Of a stretch of 64,000 bases of DNA, positions 9,716 to 20,520 are shown piece after piece. Position 1 is the stretch's first letter. The number at the start of each line of letters is the position of its first letter. The DNA comes from Aurelia coerulea. Its lineage: Eukaryota; Cnidaria; Scyphozoa; Semaeostomeae; Ulmaridae. Under the pieces are notes generated by a model. That model saw nothing but the letters and a program-made list of their open reading frames with translations. It was not told where the DNA came from and ran no database searches. The stretch covers positions 17,433,001 through 17,497,000 of the forward strand of contig CM076948.1 in assembly GCA_039566865.1 (NCBI GenBank), written 5' to 3'. The translations under genes were made by a program, and so were the position numbers.

Positions 9716-10724
9716 AATACACGATCAGTTTAAACTTATCAGTTTAAACTGTCAATTTTTTTCATCAGTTTAACTGATCAGACTCGCCCGACTACACGAT
9801 CAGTTTAAACTGATGAACTGGGATGGATTTCCTGTATTTTCACAATGGACAGTGACTTGGAATGTGCTGCTGCAGCTATAGTAGTTGCTGTACTTTTTAA
9901 GGCGACGGAAGAAAATAATAAAACGCAAAAAGAACCCAGTTAGGTATTTATGACATGTTATTGCATAAACTTTTTCTTGAAGGAGAAGGAGACCGTAAAA
10001 CGTTCCTTGTGAATGAGCACAGGAACATTTGATGAATTATTGCAGTAGGTTTTTGAATGATATTCGGAAATGAGGGACAGTGGCTCTGCTTTGAAAAACA
10101 TTGATGAAATACTCCGTCTGCTCCACTCGTCTTTTCTGCTTCGGCAGCCATATTTCATTTGGTGTTTCCTTGTGCAACTTCTACTACGTAATGGTTATGT
10201 CTCGTTCAATTTCTACACCCGACCATCCGCCCCCCGGGACACCCCCGGGCATTCGCACACAAAAATTTTCCGGCCCCCGGGCATTTGACCGTACATTTTC
10301 CCCGGCCCCCGGGCATTTGAGTAGCATTTGGCAAAAACAGGAGCTTTTGCTTATACAGAAACTGGGAATATGGCATTTTTTCAGTGCCCGGCCCCTGGGC
10401 ATTTGACCGTCAATTTTTCCCCGGCCCCCGGGCATTTGAGCAAGGAATTTTTGTTGACCCCCGGGATGCCCGGGGGGGATGGTCAGGTAGGAATTGAACG
10501 AGACATTAGTCCAAGGACAATGCGTCAATTTCCAGGGCTTCGCCGCGCTATTGATTTTAATCATGATTGACATTCAGTTTAAACTGAAAATTTGAAGACG
10601 TCCAACTTTTAAGGAGACTGATCAGTCAAAACTGATGGTGCTAAAAACTTCAGTTTTTTGCCGACTACACGATCAGTTTTCTGATCTTCAGTTAAAACTG
10701 TCAGTTTAAATGGATCGTGTGTTT
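9716..10724. repeat. Cluster of CAGTTTAAACTG palindromes
   Basis: Palindromic CAGTTTAAACTG and GATCAGTTTAAAC words pack 9716-9808 and 10567-10724. CGACTACACGATCAGTTT occurs in both blocks. The outer ends are inverted (ACACGATCAGTTTAAAC on the left; TTTAAATGGATCGTGTG on the right), which suggests one element later split by the MITE at 10198-10505. Confidence 0.5.
10198..10505. mobile_element. Harbinger-like MITE with TTA target duplication
   Basis: Perfect TTA duplications (10195-10197 and 10506-10508) enclose inverted repeats starting TGTCTCGTTCAAT on both sides and extending through GACCATCC. A 3-bp TTA/TAA duplication is typical of PIF/Harbinger elements. The interior is four imperfect copies of a GC-rich unit, GGCCCCCGGGCATTTGACCG. 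Confidence 0.7.
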
Positions 10725-10729
10725 CAGCC

Positions 10730-11086
10730 TTAGACAGATAGGATTTCAACCATTCAAGCTCTCTGTCTTGAACTCAATAGAGGTGGAGTTTTTTGCAGAG
10801 AATTTCATGATCAACAGTATTACTAGATGTGGCATAGATGTAGACATAGATGGGGCTGTAAATAACGTATTCTCTCTAATTCTTGAAAAGCATGCCCCGA
10901 TACGTGAAAGGCGCGTTTTTGAAAAATTTTGTCCTTGGTTGACAAACGATCTCAACTCTATATGCAAAGCAAGGGATAAGTTGAAAAAACAAGCCATTTG
11001 CTCAAAATCTTAAGTATTGAGGCAATCTTACAGACATAAACGTTATCAAGTTAACAAGCTAAATGGGGAACTTACGCGAGAGTTCC
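10730..11086 (+). pseudogene. LINE fragment, region between endonuclease and RT
   Basis: Reads VFSLILEKHAPIRERRVFEK then PWLTNDLNSICKARDKLKKQ, the segment that follows the endonuclease in CR1/Jockey-type LINEs. Ends abruptly at the repeat at 11087. Confidence 0.65.
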
Positions 11087-11222
11087 AGCAGAATGGTGTA
11101 AAATAATGGTAGGATTGTGGGTTTTGAGGTAAAGGCACACCTTATATTTGGCACACTTATATTCAAAATCTCATTTTATGACCTCAATATGATGTCATTA
11201 TGACGTCATCAAATATTATTGC
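11087..11222 (+). repeat. Repeat inverted with respect to 19900-20036, left member
   Basis: CCAGCAGAAT-GTGTAA, GATTGTGGGTTT, GAGGTAAA, TTTGGCACACTTATA and TGACGTCA occur here in order, and as their complement at 19900-20036. They may be two inverted copies of one repeat, or the ends of one large element. Confidence 0.6.
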
Positions 11223-11459
11223 CTTTTTCATATGTTCTAAATGAAGAAATGTTTGCACTTTTGTATTATTGATGCTAAACGTATTATGTTAGTCGCGACT
11301 GGATTAATTGCTTATAATCGCGTTTGAAAGCTTTTCTCGAGTATTACCTGTCACCAAATTTTCTTTCAAACATTGTCTTCACGCATTATTCGCGAAGGCC
11401 TGCACATAGGATTCATGATGGGCAGCCTGCACATAGAAATGGCAGCTCTAAAGGCAGGC
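11223..11459. other. Non-coding stretch 3' of the CR1-like LINE
   Basis: No gene seen. GCCTGCACATAG is repeated (about 11399 and 11428), flanking the end of the LINE, and may be part of its target or tail. Confidence 0.4.
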
Positions 11460-11469
11460 TGGTATTTAA

Positions 11470-11517
11470 AGTTGGTATTTACAATAGTAATCATAAAAGT
11501 ACTAATTCAAACCAACT
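11470..11517 (-). other. LINE 3' UTR terminal hairpin, copy 3
   Basis: On the minus strand, stem AGTTGGT with ACCAACT then TTTAAAT. It lies about 70 bases beyond the end of the LINE protein, like the other copies. Confidence 0.65.
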
Positions 11518-11585
11518 ATTTACAAAGAAATATACATTATACAAAAAACTAGCGGCATATTTTGCAGGTGCATTATCACCAGCCT

Positions 11586-11940
11586 AGTCTTTGATCCTCT
11601 TTTTGAAAGCCGAAAGTGTTGGCTCATTTTTGACACTATCATCTAGGGTATTCCAGAGTAGACTCCCTCTAAATGACAGTCATTCTTGCCCATAGCCCTG
11701 TGTCTTTATTTGTGGCAGTTTGCAAAGATTTTGTATCCTTAGATTATAACTTACATGTTTCTTTTCATGAAATTTCCATATAAGCGATGGGTTAAGATGA
11801 TTCATGGACTTGTAGATTTCTGTCATTAATTTCTGCAAGTTTCTAACATGTATGCAAAAACTGCCACTTCGAGTGAGCAATGTTTCAAAGGGACATTCGT
11901 ATTCTTTATAGAGGATCCGAAGGGCACGTTTGTGTGTGCA
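11586..11940 (-). pseudogene. CR1-like LINE C-terminal domain
   Basis: Reads KRALRILYKEYECPFETLL, KLMTEIYKSMNHLNPSLIWK and NLCKLPQIKTQGYG, then a TGA where relatives continue with SLSFRGSLLW. The same frame goes on LSFRGSLLWNTLDD to 11586. Homologous tails lie at 47670-48192 and 61338-61713. Confidence 0.75.
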
Positions 11941-12287
11941 AAATATGGTCAAAATCCCAACTTTGAGAACTCGTATAAAAAAAACCACTCATCGCATCTG
12001 AAAAATCTTTTTAGATTTGAAACCAGCTCGACGAGTTCTACTGAATATGGAAAACTCCCCAAAAGGTTTAGTGGCACTTTAAGAAATTCCCCTAATCTCA
12101 TTATGGCTCTTCATACTTACCTATTTAGTCTGTTTACATTTGCCCTAAGTATCATCCTGTGTTTTTTCAATGTTATTTGTTGTATTTTATTTTAAATTCA
12201 TATTTGTTAATTAGATAGGTGGGTATGTAGAGTTATAACATGTATTAGATGGATTTTTAAAATGAAATGAACTGAAAATGAACTGAA
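11940..12287 (+). mobile_element. Nested insertion with ATGAAATGAACTGAA tail
   Basis: About 345 bases inside the CR1-like LINE, between sequences that are adjacent in its relative at 48140-48190. It ends with AATGAAATGAACTGAA repeats on the plus strand, as a LINE or SINE tail would. TGTGTGCA (left) and TGTATGCA (right) may be its target duplication. Confidence 0.5.
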
Positions 12288-12289
12288 CT

Positions 12290-13570
12290 TTGTATGCACC
12301 TTTGTTGCAGAATAGCCAGATCAAAGGGCAATAATTGAAGTTCGACAAGATAACCGCGTTGCAAATTGTTAATGCCTGTTCTCTAGAAATATACATATTA
12401 AGCCTAGAAAAGGCACTGATTTTTTTGTTGACTTTTGAGCATAACGTTTTGACGTGATTGCTAAACTTTAATTTGTTGTCAATTTCAATCCCTAGCAATT
12501 TAACATGATCTGTTGCAGATAATTTGTTCTCATTGATGTTAAGTCGCAGTCCTCTCTGCCCTTTCAAGCCAAGGAACATTAGCTGGAATTTTTTTGGGTT
12601 TGCAACCATTCCATTGTTTGTAAACCATTCGAGCAATCTGCTGAGATCACTTTCCAAATTGGTAACAATCTCATGTAGGTCTAGCCCACATGAGTATATG
12701 GTGTTATCATCTGCAAAATTACAGATCTCAGAGTCTAATCTCATTAGACATAGATCATTGATGAATATGTTAAAGAGCAAAGGACCTAGGACAGATCCCT
12801 GTGGTACTCCAATCTTTATTCTTTTTGCGGTACTTCTATGTGAACCAATCTTTACCCTTTGGTGGCGGCCATCCAGATAGCTTTACATAAGGCAAAGGCT
12901 ATTTAAATCGAATCCATATGCCTCCAGTTTTGCAATAAGGAGGTCATGAGGCAGACAGTCGTAGGCCTTGGATAAATCCATTAGAATTGTTCCTACTATA
13001 CCTGATGCATCAAGACATTTCCTCCATTTTTCTATCAACCTTATCAGAGCATGTTGCGTACTATACCCCTCTCTGAAACCACACAAAATTTCGGAGAGTT
13101 TGTCTTGAAAGTATGGGCATATTTGGTCTTTTAGAATTCTTTCAAATACTTTAAAGGCTGCAGGTAAGACACTTATTGGCCTAAAGTTTCCCTTATAATT
13201 TGGATCATCATTTTTGAACAGAGGGCTGAGATCAGCTTCCTTTAGTTCGTTTGGAAACTTGCAATCATAGATTGCAGAGTTGATGCAATCTGTTAGGTAG
13301 GGGCAAACTATTTCCCTCGTTGCCTTTAACATACCAGTTGGAATATTCCCACTGTTGGATTTATTCTTGTCAAGCAAGTCTATCTGCTTCATGACCTCAT
13401 TTGGGCTTACATGAGAGAATCTAAAAGTGTTACCGTTTGATGTTACATGTTGATTAATCACCTTTACAGAGGGGTGATCTTTATACTTATTTATCGCTCT
13501 CAAAACCATTTGTTCCACAGACATTTGTTCTTGCACCTCCTTAAAAAGGGGGTCAATATCAAGACTATCC
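12290..13570 (-). pseudogene. CR1-like reverse transcriptase
   Basis: RT motifs: NFRPISVLPAAFKVFERI, FREGYSTQHALI, LMDLSKAYDCLPHDLL (catalytic aspartate), GVPQGSVLGPLLFNIF and FADDNTIY, with all three aspartates kept, then the thumb (LLGIEIDNKLKFSNHV) and SNFNYCPLIW. The frame holds through 12290 except for a TAA at 12883-12885, where LCLM-SYLDGR is otherwise continuous. The protein is cut at 12290 by the nested insertion. Confidence 0.85.
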
Positions 13571-14924
13571 GTAATATTACAAAATACTCATTAAAGCATT
13601 CAGCAACTTCCACATCATTTGAGAGGATTCTACCATCTTCAATCAAGGTGATCTTCTCACTCATGGGATTCTTATTAGCAAACAGAGGTTTCACGGTTTT
13701 CCAAAACTTCTTATCGTTATCAATTGTTTTCGACTGTAACGACATAAAATGCTGTCTTTTAGCCTGAATGTTCAATTTCACGACAAGATTTCTTTGATCT
13801 TTATATTTTCTTACATCTTCCTCTCGCTTGCTATTGTTTGCAACTTTTTTCAAAGTCGCTCTTTTCCTCATAGCCTTCCGTAGATCTTTATTCATGTGCG
13901 GTTTATCATTGGCCCTGACTATCTTTGTTTTAGTAGGAGCGTTTGCTTCAAGTGTTTTCAAAAAAATCGATTCAAAGTTTCCGTACGTAGAAGGGTGAGC
14001 TGAGATCAGATTTTGCCTCATCTCATCTTCAAAACGCAGCTGAGACCAGTTCTTGTAGTCTCGATAGGTAACTTTTTTCGGAGGGAGTTTAACGAATGTT
14101 GTTTTCAAGATGGTGTAGATCATATGATGGTGATCGCTAAATCCAGTCTCAAATGACTTGGAATGCATGAAGGAATGCTTTCGATTTGTGAATATTAAAT
14201 CAATGCAACGGCCCTTGGAAGACTTGAAACATGTTGGATGTTTGATCATGTTATATAAATCATGATCTTGGATTAACGATGACAAGGCCATGTCATCTGG
14301 TTCTAGATTGAAGTCTCCAAGGACCATTACATTATCATATCTAGAACATTTATTAATCAATTTTGATATTTCTTCTACAAAATATTCTGAATTTTGCTGT
14401 GGAGGCCTATAAATTGGTAATATCAACCATTTTTGTTTTCTAATACTAATCTCAATCGGCACAACCTGGATATCAGGTGGGGTGCTAACGAGATTTACAT
14501 ATTTTGAAAGGAGGCAATCTCTTACATAAACTAAAATTCCACCGCTATTTCCAGAAACGTCAAGTCTATAAGGACTTTTAAAGCCGTCTATTAAGAACTG
14601 GCTTGTGGGGAAGGATGAATCGATCTTTGTCTCGGCTATCACCAAAACATCGACGTTTTCACCAATCATCTCTGAAAAACCACTAAATTTGTTTCTGATG
14701 GAGTTTATGTTGATGTAACTGATCATGACGTTTCGTGGGTATTTAAGGCGGAGGAGTTTCAGTTCATCAAAACAGTTAGCCTCAGTTTCGGTTTGGGTTG
14801 ATAAAGATGATGTTTCAGATGGACCCAGTAGGGTGTCATTATCTATGACTTCGTTAATACTATCAATGCCTTCAATTTGCGTAGTGCATTCTGAACAGTT
14901 TTCATTTCTTTGGCTGGTTGGCAC
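13500..14924 (-). pseudogene. CR1-like endonuclease domain (474 aa frame)
   Basis: An exonuclease-endonuclease-phosphatase domain: SYININSIRNKF, AETKID, LPIYRPP, LGDFN, IDLIFTN and FSDHH appear in the standard order. A basic linker leads to the RT. Near 13582, after CFNEYF, one base is missing; the correct continuation is in the RT frame. The last 30 or so residues of this frame are therefore off-frame. A short acidic leader (residues 1-55) precedes the domain. Confidence 0.85.
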
Positions 14925-14942
14925 CGTTGGAGGTACCGCAGT

Positions 14943-15272
14943 TCAAAAAGTTTTAATAAAATTTAAAAAGTTTCTTGCTAAATAGGCGTTTCCCTTTTCA
15001 TTGAGATGTAATTTCTTGCGACTAAGACAAGAGACGTCAAGATTTGAATTGTCGATAACTGAAATCTTCATAGTGTTGGCAAACTCCCTGATCTCACGAT
15101 TTAACGCTGGAACGCTCACCTTTTTATCCATAGTCTGTTTATCTTTTCTCATCACGGCTGTGGAAAGAACAATGGAAGTGTCCCGTGACTCACGTTTGGT
15201 TTCCTCTATGATCTCTCTAAAATTGTTGATCGTATCAGTTTTTTCTTGACAAAACTGGTAAAGCAAACTCAT
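14943..15272 (-). pseudogene. CR1-like first ORF, C-terminal SGNH-esterase-like tail
   Basis: The 109 residues end ISVIDNSNLD, LHLNEKGNAYLARNFLNF. The HLNEKG block matches the end of the esterase domain found in first ORFs of CR1 elements, where this histidine is part of the catalytic triad. The N-terminal part is missing. Its stop lies just upstream of the endonuclease frame. Confidence 0.6.
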
Positions 15273-15529
15273 TCATTCATGCAGCACAGGTCTCAAGAAC
15301 GCGACAGGCGCACCAAGTTACAGCATGTGCTCTGAGAGTTTTAATGATGGAAGCATATGAATGCTCTAATGATAGTTCCTCGACATCCGAAACTGAGGGA
15401 AATCGAGAGTCCCCAATTCCAATTTTGGTCGATTGCATTAAAATTGGAACCTATCATGTTGCTGTTTGATCGATCGATCCGAATTGGGAATTTTGAGTTG
15501 TACAAGCACTCACAAAGCAGGATCATGCC
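15273..15529. other. Stretch without recognised feature
   Basis: No gene or repeat recognised between the LINE and the PIN-like relic. Confidence 0.4.
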
Positions 15530-17274
15530 ATGATTTTCCGCCCTGAACCACGATCACTATGCACGTCGGGTTGTTGGCGAATTCGGAAGGTCAATGCTGA
15601 CAAGTAGCGAAGAATATGGTTCTGCTGTGTACCGGCACCATGAGCAGACGTTAAGTGTGCAGCAAGAACTTGAGAAGCAAATCCGCTCTCTAACAAGTGT
15701 AATGGAGGGCATGGGAAATTCTTTTCAGGAGGAAAGTCCAGATTTCCTTATGCTCGATAAACGCATCATAATGGATGAAAAAGTTATCAAAACAGTTAGA
15801 AATATCGAAAGTGCAGGAGATCACCAATATCGCCAATTCGTGGAGGAACGCATATTGAAGAAAGACAATCAATTTTGACCCTATACCAAAGAATAAATTC
15901 CCGCTGTTCAGCTGCCCTCCCATGAGATCTAGCACAGCTACGAAGATGGAGATCAACGCACTAAAGAAAAACTGTCAACTTTTCTCTCAGCTTTATGTTG
16001 CATGGCAAGTACGAGAAGAAAACCTTACAGAATTTTTTCAACATGAGAACAACAGTTGCCCTCTTGCACTTTCAAAAAATCAGCGAATGGGCTCAGGTAA
16101 CAAAGCAGGCTCGGTATCTTGTCTGGAGAGTGTTGCCCCTCCATCCACTGAGAAGCCTGTTGTCAATACAATCATGCTGAAGCCAATGAATGCAAAACAT
16201 TTGGGGAGTATGCAAACGATGTTTATTTGCCATTTATTAAAAGGCACCTCAACGATGCACCAAGATTTCACGTTGTTTGGGATGTTTACATCTCCAATAT
16301 ACAGTCTGAAAGCATCAACAAGAAACAAACGCGGGAAGGGAGTAATGCAGCCGGATTCAAGAATTCCTGGATGCTGTGAAGCTTTTTTCGCTTGAATGAA
16401 AATAAAACCGAGCTGTTCAAGTATCTAGCAGAGCAAACAATAACAATCAATATCAGTGACAAGCAGCAACTTATCAGCACGTACGAGCAGCATATTTTAT
16501 GCAGATTGCCACAAGAAACAGACGGCCTTTATCCCTGCACTCAAGAAGAAACCGATATGCTTTAATGCAGCAAAGCATAGCTACGTAAAAAGCATGATAC
16601 GAACAGTCGATACGGCTGTCGTGGTGATAACAACTGCAATATTTCATGAATTAGGCCTGGTAGAACTCTGGATCGCATTTGGTTCGGAAAGGATTTACGT
16701 TATTTGCCTATCAATTCATTTTGCAATAGCCTTGGCAAGCAAAAGCCGAAGGGCCTTTTGATATTCCATGCTTTGACAGGCTGCGATCAAGTGTCTTTCT
16801 TCACAGGCAGGGGGAAAAAGACAGCTTCGGAGACATGGAAACACTTTGAATATGTCACGGCAGCTTTTGAATCTCTCTGTGAAGCACTGGCCATTGTTGA
16901 TATTGATGAAAGTTTACTGATTTTGAAACGCTACGTAGTCGAGCTTCATGATCGAGTCAGTACGTGCAGCTCTGCAGATGACTGCCGCAGAGAGCTGTTC
17001 AAAATAAGGAAGATCCATTGAGTTTTTGCCTCCCAGCAGAGCAGCACTGCTTGAAGACGTGCGGAGAGCTGCTTATCAGGCTGGGCATTGCTGGGGCAAG
17101 TCACTTGTTGCCAATCCCGTGCTTCCATGTCCAAACACTTGGGATGGGTGAAATCATCAAGTGGGGAGTTCGTACTCTTCTGGACAAGCCTATCAGGAGC
17201 ATCCTCAACATGCAGAGAACTGGTAAAAATGTGGATGCAATCCAGAAAAGGCTGTCGTGGTTGATGCAAATGTC
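15530..17274 (+). pseudogene. Decayed PIN-like protein of an invertebrate multigene family
   Basis: Pieces of one long protein follow in order in changing frames: ALNHDHYAR, YRHHEQTLSVQQELEKQI, SFQEESPDFLMLDKR (94-aa frame at 15594), EYANDVYLPFIKRHL, FHVVWDVYISN, EETDML, RTVDTAVVVI, LVELWIAFG, IFHALTGCDQVSFFTGRGKK and LLILKRYVVELHDRVS. I recognise the series from large multicopy families in corals. The EEAD...DTDV...TGCD acidic motifs are PIN/FEN-like (inference). Many stops are present, and the second aspartate of the DTD motif is alanine. Role in living copies is unknown to me; they may ride on transposons. The relic ends at the TTAA at 17275. Confidence 0.6.
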
Positions 17275-17960
17275 TTAACCCTATTACTACCGGGCTTTTT
17301 CGACCATTGTAGTACCGGGGGGGGGGAGGGGGGGCCAAAGGGCCCCCCTCCATAACTTCGTCAATATTGCAGATATGAAGGTGAAACTTAGTACAATGGT
17401 GTAAAGGAACAAAATCTACACAATAGACTACTTTTCAAGTCTTCATGACAAACATGACGTCACTATGATGTCATAATTGAGGAAAATTGCATTATTTGCT
17501 TACCATTAGCAATACTGGCAAAAATTAAGTTCTTAGTTGATAATTTCTTTCATTTTGCTACTAGAATGTATCCCAAAGCATCACTGAATAAAAATCGGCA
17601 ATGTAATTTCAATTTAAGCTCATTATTTATATCATATATTCATCATTTATTTGCATTAGTTTTTCATTGTTTCATTTAAACTCCTAATTACAAATGAAAA
17701 TACTCTCAAATACCTTAAAATTGTTCATAACAATTAATAGAACCAATTTTGACCATTTAAAGTTATCTAATACATTTGTTATTAATTATATGACGTCATA
17801 AACTTTGATGACGTCATGAACGTTAAATTTGCTGACGTCATCAAAGATGAATAAAAACTATACGTCATCTGAAAGCTCTCGTCGAGAGCTATCGAATAGT
17901 GGCATTCCCAATGTTCTACGGTCATCCTTGCAAAAACTGGACTCGCTCCTTTAATTGTCC
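17275..17960. mobile_element. TTAA-flanked, TGACGTCA-rich element, left end only
   Basis: Begins TTAA then CCCTATTACTACCGGGC, a G run and a matching C run. The start resembles the ends of the element at 57058-57941 and, more loosely, 48197-49447. Four TGACGTCA palindromes lie at 17455, 17791, 17809 and 17833. No right end was found. Confidence 0.45.
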
Positions 17961-18470
17961 GGCTGACCACGTGTTGAAAAGAGGTTGGTCACGTGATCAG
18001 TATCTACCATTTTGAAACAAATTACAAATTTCAATTAGTCCATGAAATTTTAGGACAGGTCGCAAAGTTTCAGCTTTTTATCTCTCGAACTGACGACACT
18101 ACATCAAATAAACTTTGCTGCGGGCAACTTGAGTTATCGCTCTATTTATTGTTCTGTTCCCGTAAACTTTGTTCTTTGTTGATCCCAGAGTCCAGAAAAC
18201 ATTACGGTCGCACGATCATTGACCGGAAGAAGGCTTGTAAAACAATGGCAATTTGGAGGAAGGTTTGGCAAAATGGAGTTTTGGAGTAAGCTCTAAAAAT
18301 TGTTTCCCACAATGAAAATTGCGATAATTTATTGTGCGTTTATTGTAAGAAACTGTCATACACAATGTAGTCAGAGTCAAACTCACTATGCTTAGCTACA
18401 GGCGAACAGCTCAAATGATTTGCCTTGCAATAGCTTTTGAGCATTGATAACTGGTATATCCACTCATTTT
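17961..18470. other. Stretch without recognised gene
   Basis: No gene recognised. Short open frames look like chance. Confidence 0.35.
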
Positions 18471-18760
18471 CTATATCTGCTTCAAAAATCTTGACATATT
18501 TCCCATAACAACTTGCTGCATGTGTAGCACAACTTTATGTCTCAAAGAAAATAAGAGTGTTTTCAAGAATATGTACGCTGCAAAGTCTCCAAAGTTTATA
18601 AGGAAAGTTTCATTACAAACTCCTTGAAATAGGATGATATCAACCACCATAGTCACACATGGTGCCAAAAATAGTCCAGTTGGGTTGATGGGCAAATCAT
18701 CAAGGTTGAGAAATTTGTCTTCCTGAATGTCAGCTATTACCTCCCTGACCCTTCGCTGTG
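18471..18760 (-). pseudogene. Unrecognised coding remnant A
   Basis: Minus-strand frame continuous from TSPQRRVREVIADIQEDK into NLDDLPINPTGLFLAP and FGDFAAYIFLKTLLFSLRHK. The composition looks like real, decayed protein. It has no start codon. I do not recognise the family; it may be one gene with remnant B upstream (19033-19398). Confidence 0.35.
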
Positions 18761-19032
18761 GAGATGTTTTTAATAATGTTTTTGGAATTTGTTGCAGTCA
18801 GCAATTCCAGCTACAAGTTACCAATCCTCAATCAAAACTCCGAGCACAGTTTCATGTTATAACCAACATCAAACTCTGTACTAGTTGGACTCTCTTTTCG
18901 TCTTCAAACGGTTGGACTTCCAAAAATAAATTTCACTTTCAGCACTAAATCTTATGATGCAAAAAAGATGCAGGACATCCATCGATCATACTACTATCCA
19001 CCTCACGTGCACCTATTTCCACAGATCATTCT

Positions 19033-19398
19033 TTACTTGGCTGTATTTCCCATATCACAAACAAGTGGGTCACTTGCACTTGCCAAATATTTGCAGAGAT
19101 GCAATGCAATCGCCACCACCTCCAACTCCAAGACATAGTCAATCTTTTCACTATATTTTCCTTTTCCTTCTTTCTCAATTGTATGGCTCGGACTCCTTGC
19201 TGTTGTTATGGGCACAATAATTTGAGCAGTCTGTTTACCAAAGCTGACTCTAACAAGCCTCGTAACAAGCAACCAGTTCACTGATACATGTTTATGAAAT
19301 TCATAAGGATTCATACCCATCTGAATCTTTTTTGATGCAGATTGATTTAGGCCATCATCGCTATTTTGTTGTTGTTGTTGTTGCCCCTCACTGTGCAT
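19033..19398 (-). pseudogene. Unrecognised coding remnant B with polyglutamine
   Basis: A 121-residue minus-strand frame with six glutamines near the start (an imperfect GTT repeat), then MN-PYEFHKHVSVNWLLVTR and LELEVVAIALHLCKYLAS. Looks protein-like but unidentified. The sequence between it and remnant A is broken in all frames. Confidence 0.35.
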
Positions 19399-19399
19399 T

Positions 19400-19899
19400 T
19401 AGATTTACCACCCGAGTCTTGTATTGCACTTCTTTTTGAAAAAAAGGTACTGAAGAGAACATAAAACTCAGGTAGTAAGTCTGTAACGTAACAGCAATGA
19501 TGTCAGAAATTGCCATAATTTTGCGTCTTACTCTTTCACTGTCGAACTCTAAGACTAGACTGGCACGCCCTATCCATCACCTAGCCACGCCCCGGTATTT
19601 CAAATACTGGAGGAAGCTTCTGGTAGGAGAAAATTTTGACCGAAGGAAGGTTTGGTACTTTTCTGGACTCTGGTTGATCCCTCCGAAAAATTTAAATAGC
19701 AGCCAAAATTTTCGTTATGACGTCATCATCGCATCATCATGACGTCATCATGACATCACGATGACTACAGATTTTCCCATTGATTTATATTTATTCATCT
19801 ATTGTCCTGACAAGATAACTGCAGCCTTTTTTTTTGTTCAAAACTTGAATGATTTCAAATGCTAACTAGCAAAGACTGTATTATGAAACCATCTAACTG
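19400..19899. other. AT-rich stretch with TGACGTCA words
   Basis: No gene seen. TGACGTCA lies at 19718 and 19740, and GACGTCATCATGAC-type repeats are frequent. Probably repeat-derived, like 17275-17960. Confidence 0.45.
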
Positions 19900-20036
19900 T
19901 GACGTCATCATGACGTCATAGAACTGAGTTTTCAAAATGGGTTCGAGTTTTAAAATAATCAACATATCAAGTTCTATAAGTGTGCCAAATTTCTTGCTTT
20001 TACCTCAAACCCACAATCATTACACAATTCTGCTGG
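19900..20036 (-). repeat. Repeat inverted with respect to 11087-11222, right member
   Basis: The complement of this stretch carries the same ordered words as 11087-11222. TGACGTCA occurs twice (19900, 19911). Confidence 0.6.
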
Positions 20037-20156
20037 ACTGTGAAGGTGAATAATCAATAATGTCCTAAACAGGAAATTTAAAACATATCTCTACTAATGC
20101 TAACATTGCAGAATCTATGAATAACTCCTTCTGCAATATTGGAGAGACTGATAAAC

Positions 20157-20520
20157 AAGTAAACAAAGTAAAATATAAGCACTTTGATGCGAATTGAAAT
20201 AAGCATGACGTTTCGAGCATAACCCGTTATCAATAAGAAATATTAGTAGAACCGACACTAATGAAACTAAAAGAACGGCAGATTCGAAGGATAAGAATAG
20301 TAATCAATGTGACGTTAAGAGGACTAAGAATAGGAAAGAGATGTAGGAATAAAACTGTGATAAATAGAATGTTATTGAAGGTATGTAAATTGCTTTTTGA
20401 GTCCTGAAGGATACAATGATCCAAGTTAAAAAATGATCCGTTTCTCCAATGTTTTTCTTGTCGTGCTTTCTTTGGATACATATTGGAAAGACTCTCAGAG
20501 ACAAAATTAACCACTCAAGT
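20157..20520 (-). mobile_element. Penelope-like element, 3'-terminal fragment
   Basis: About 85-90 percent similar by eye to the 3' end of the larger element (21205-21580). It includes the last residues of the GIY-YIG protein (TRKTLEKRIIF) and the terminal repeat with a hammerhead-like motif at 20207-20233. Truncated at its 5' side and inserted in the LINE fragment around it. Confidence 0.75.
20207..20233 (-). ncRNA. Hammerhead-like ribozyme motif, copy 1
   Basis: On the minus strand: TTGATAA, stem CGGGT-TAT-GCTCG, then AAACGTC. The order core, stem II, GAAAC, GUC fits hammerhead ribozymes, which Penelope-like elements are known to carry. The usual CTGATGA core reads TTGATAA. Stem II has one extra G-T wobble. 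Confidence 0.5.

Larger units (their letters stand above)
11460..15272 (-). mobile_element. CR1-like LINE, nearly full length, decayed, with nested insertion
   Basis: On the minus strand in order: the end of a first ORF with an SGNH-esterase-like tail (15272-14943), endonuclease (14924-13600), reverse transcriptase (13570-12290), C-terminal domain (11990-11586) and 3' UTR with the shared hairpin at 11470-11517. It is split by a nested insertion at 11940-12287. Nonsense codons at 12883 and near 11674 and a frameshift near 13582 show it is dead. Confidence 0.85.

Noticed and set aside
9163..9747. Several glycine- and proline-rich frames on both strands
   Set aside because: They translate the G and C runs of the foldback MITE.
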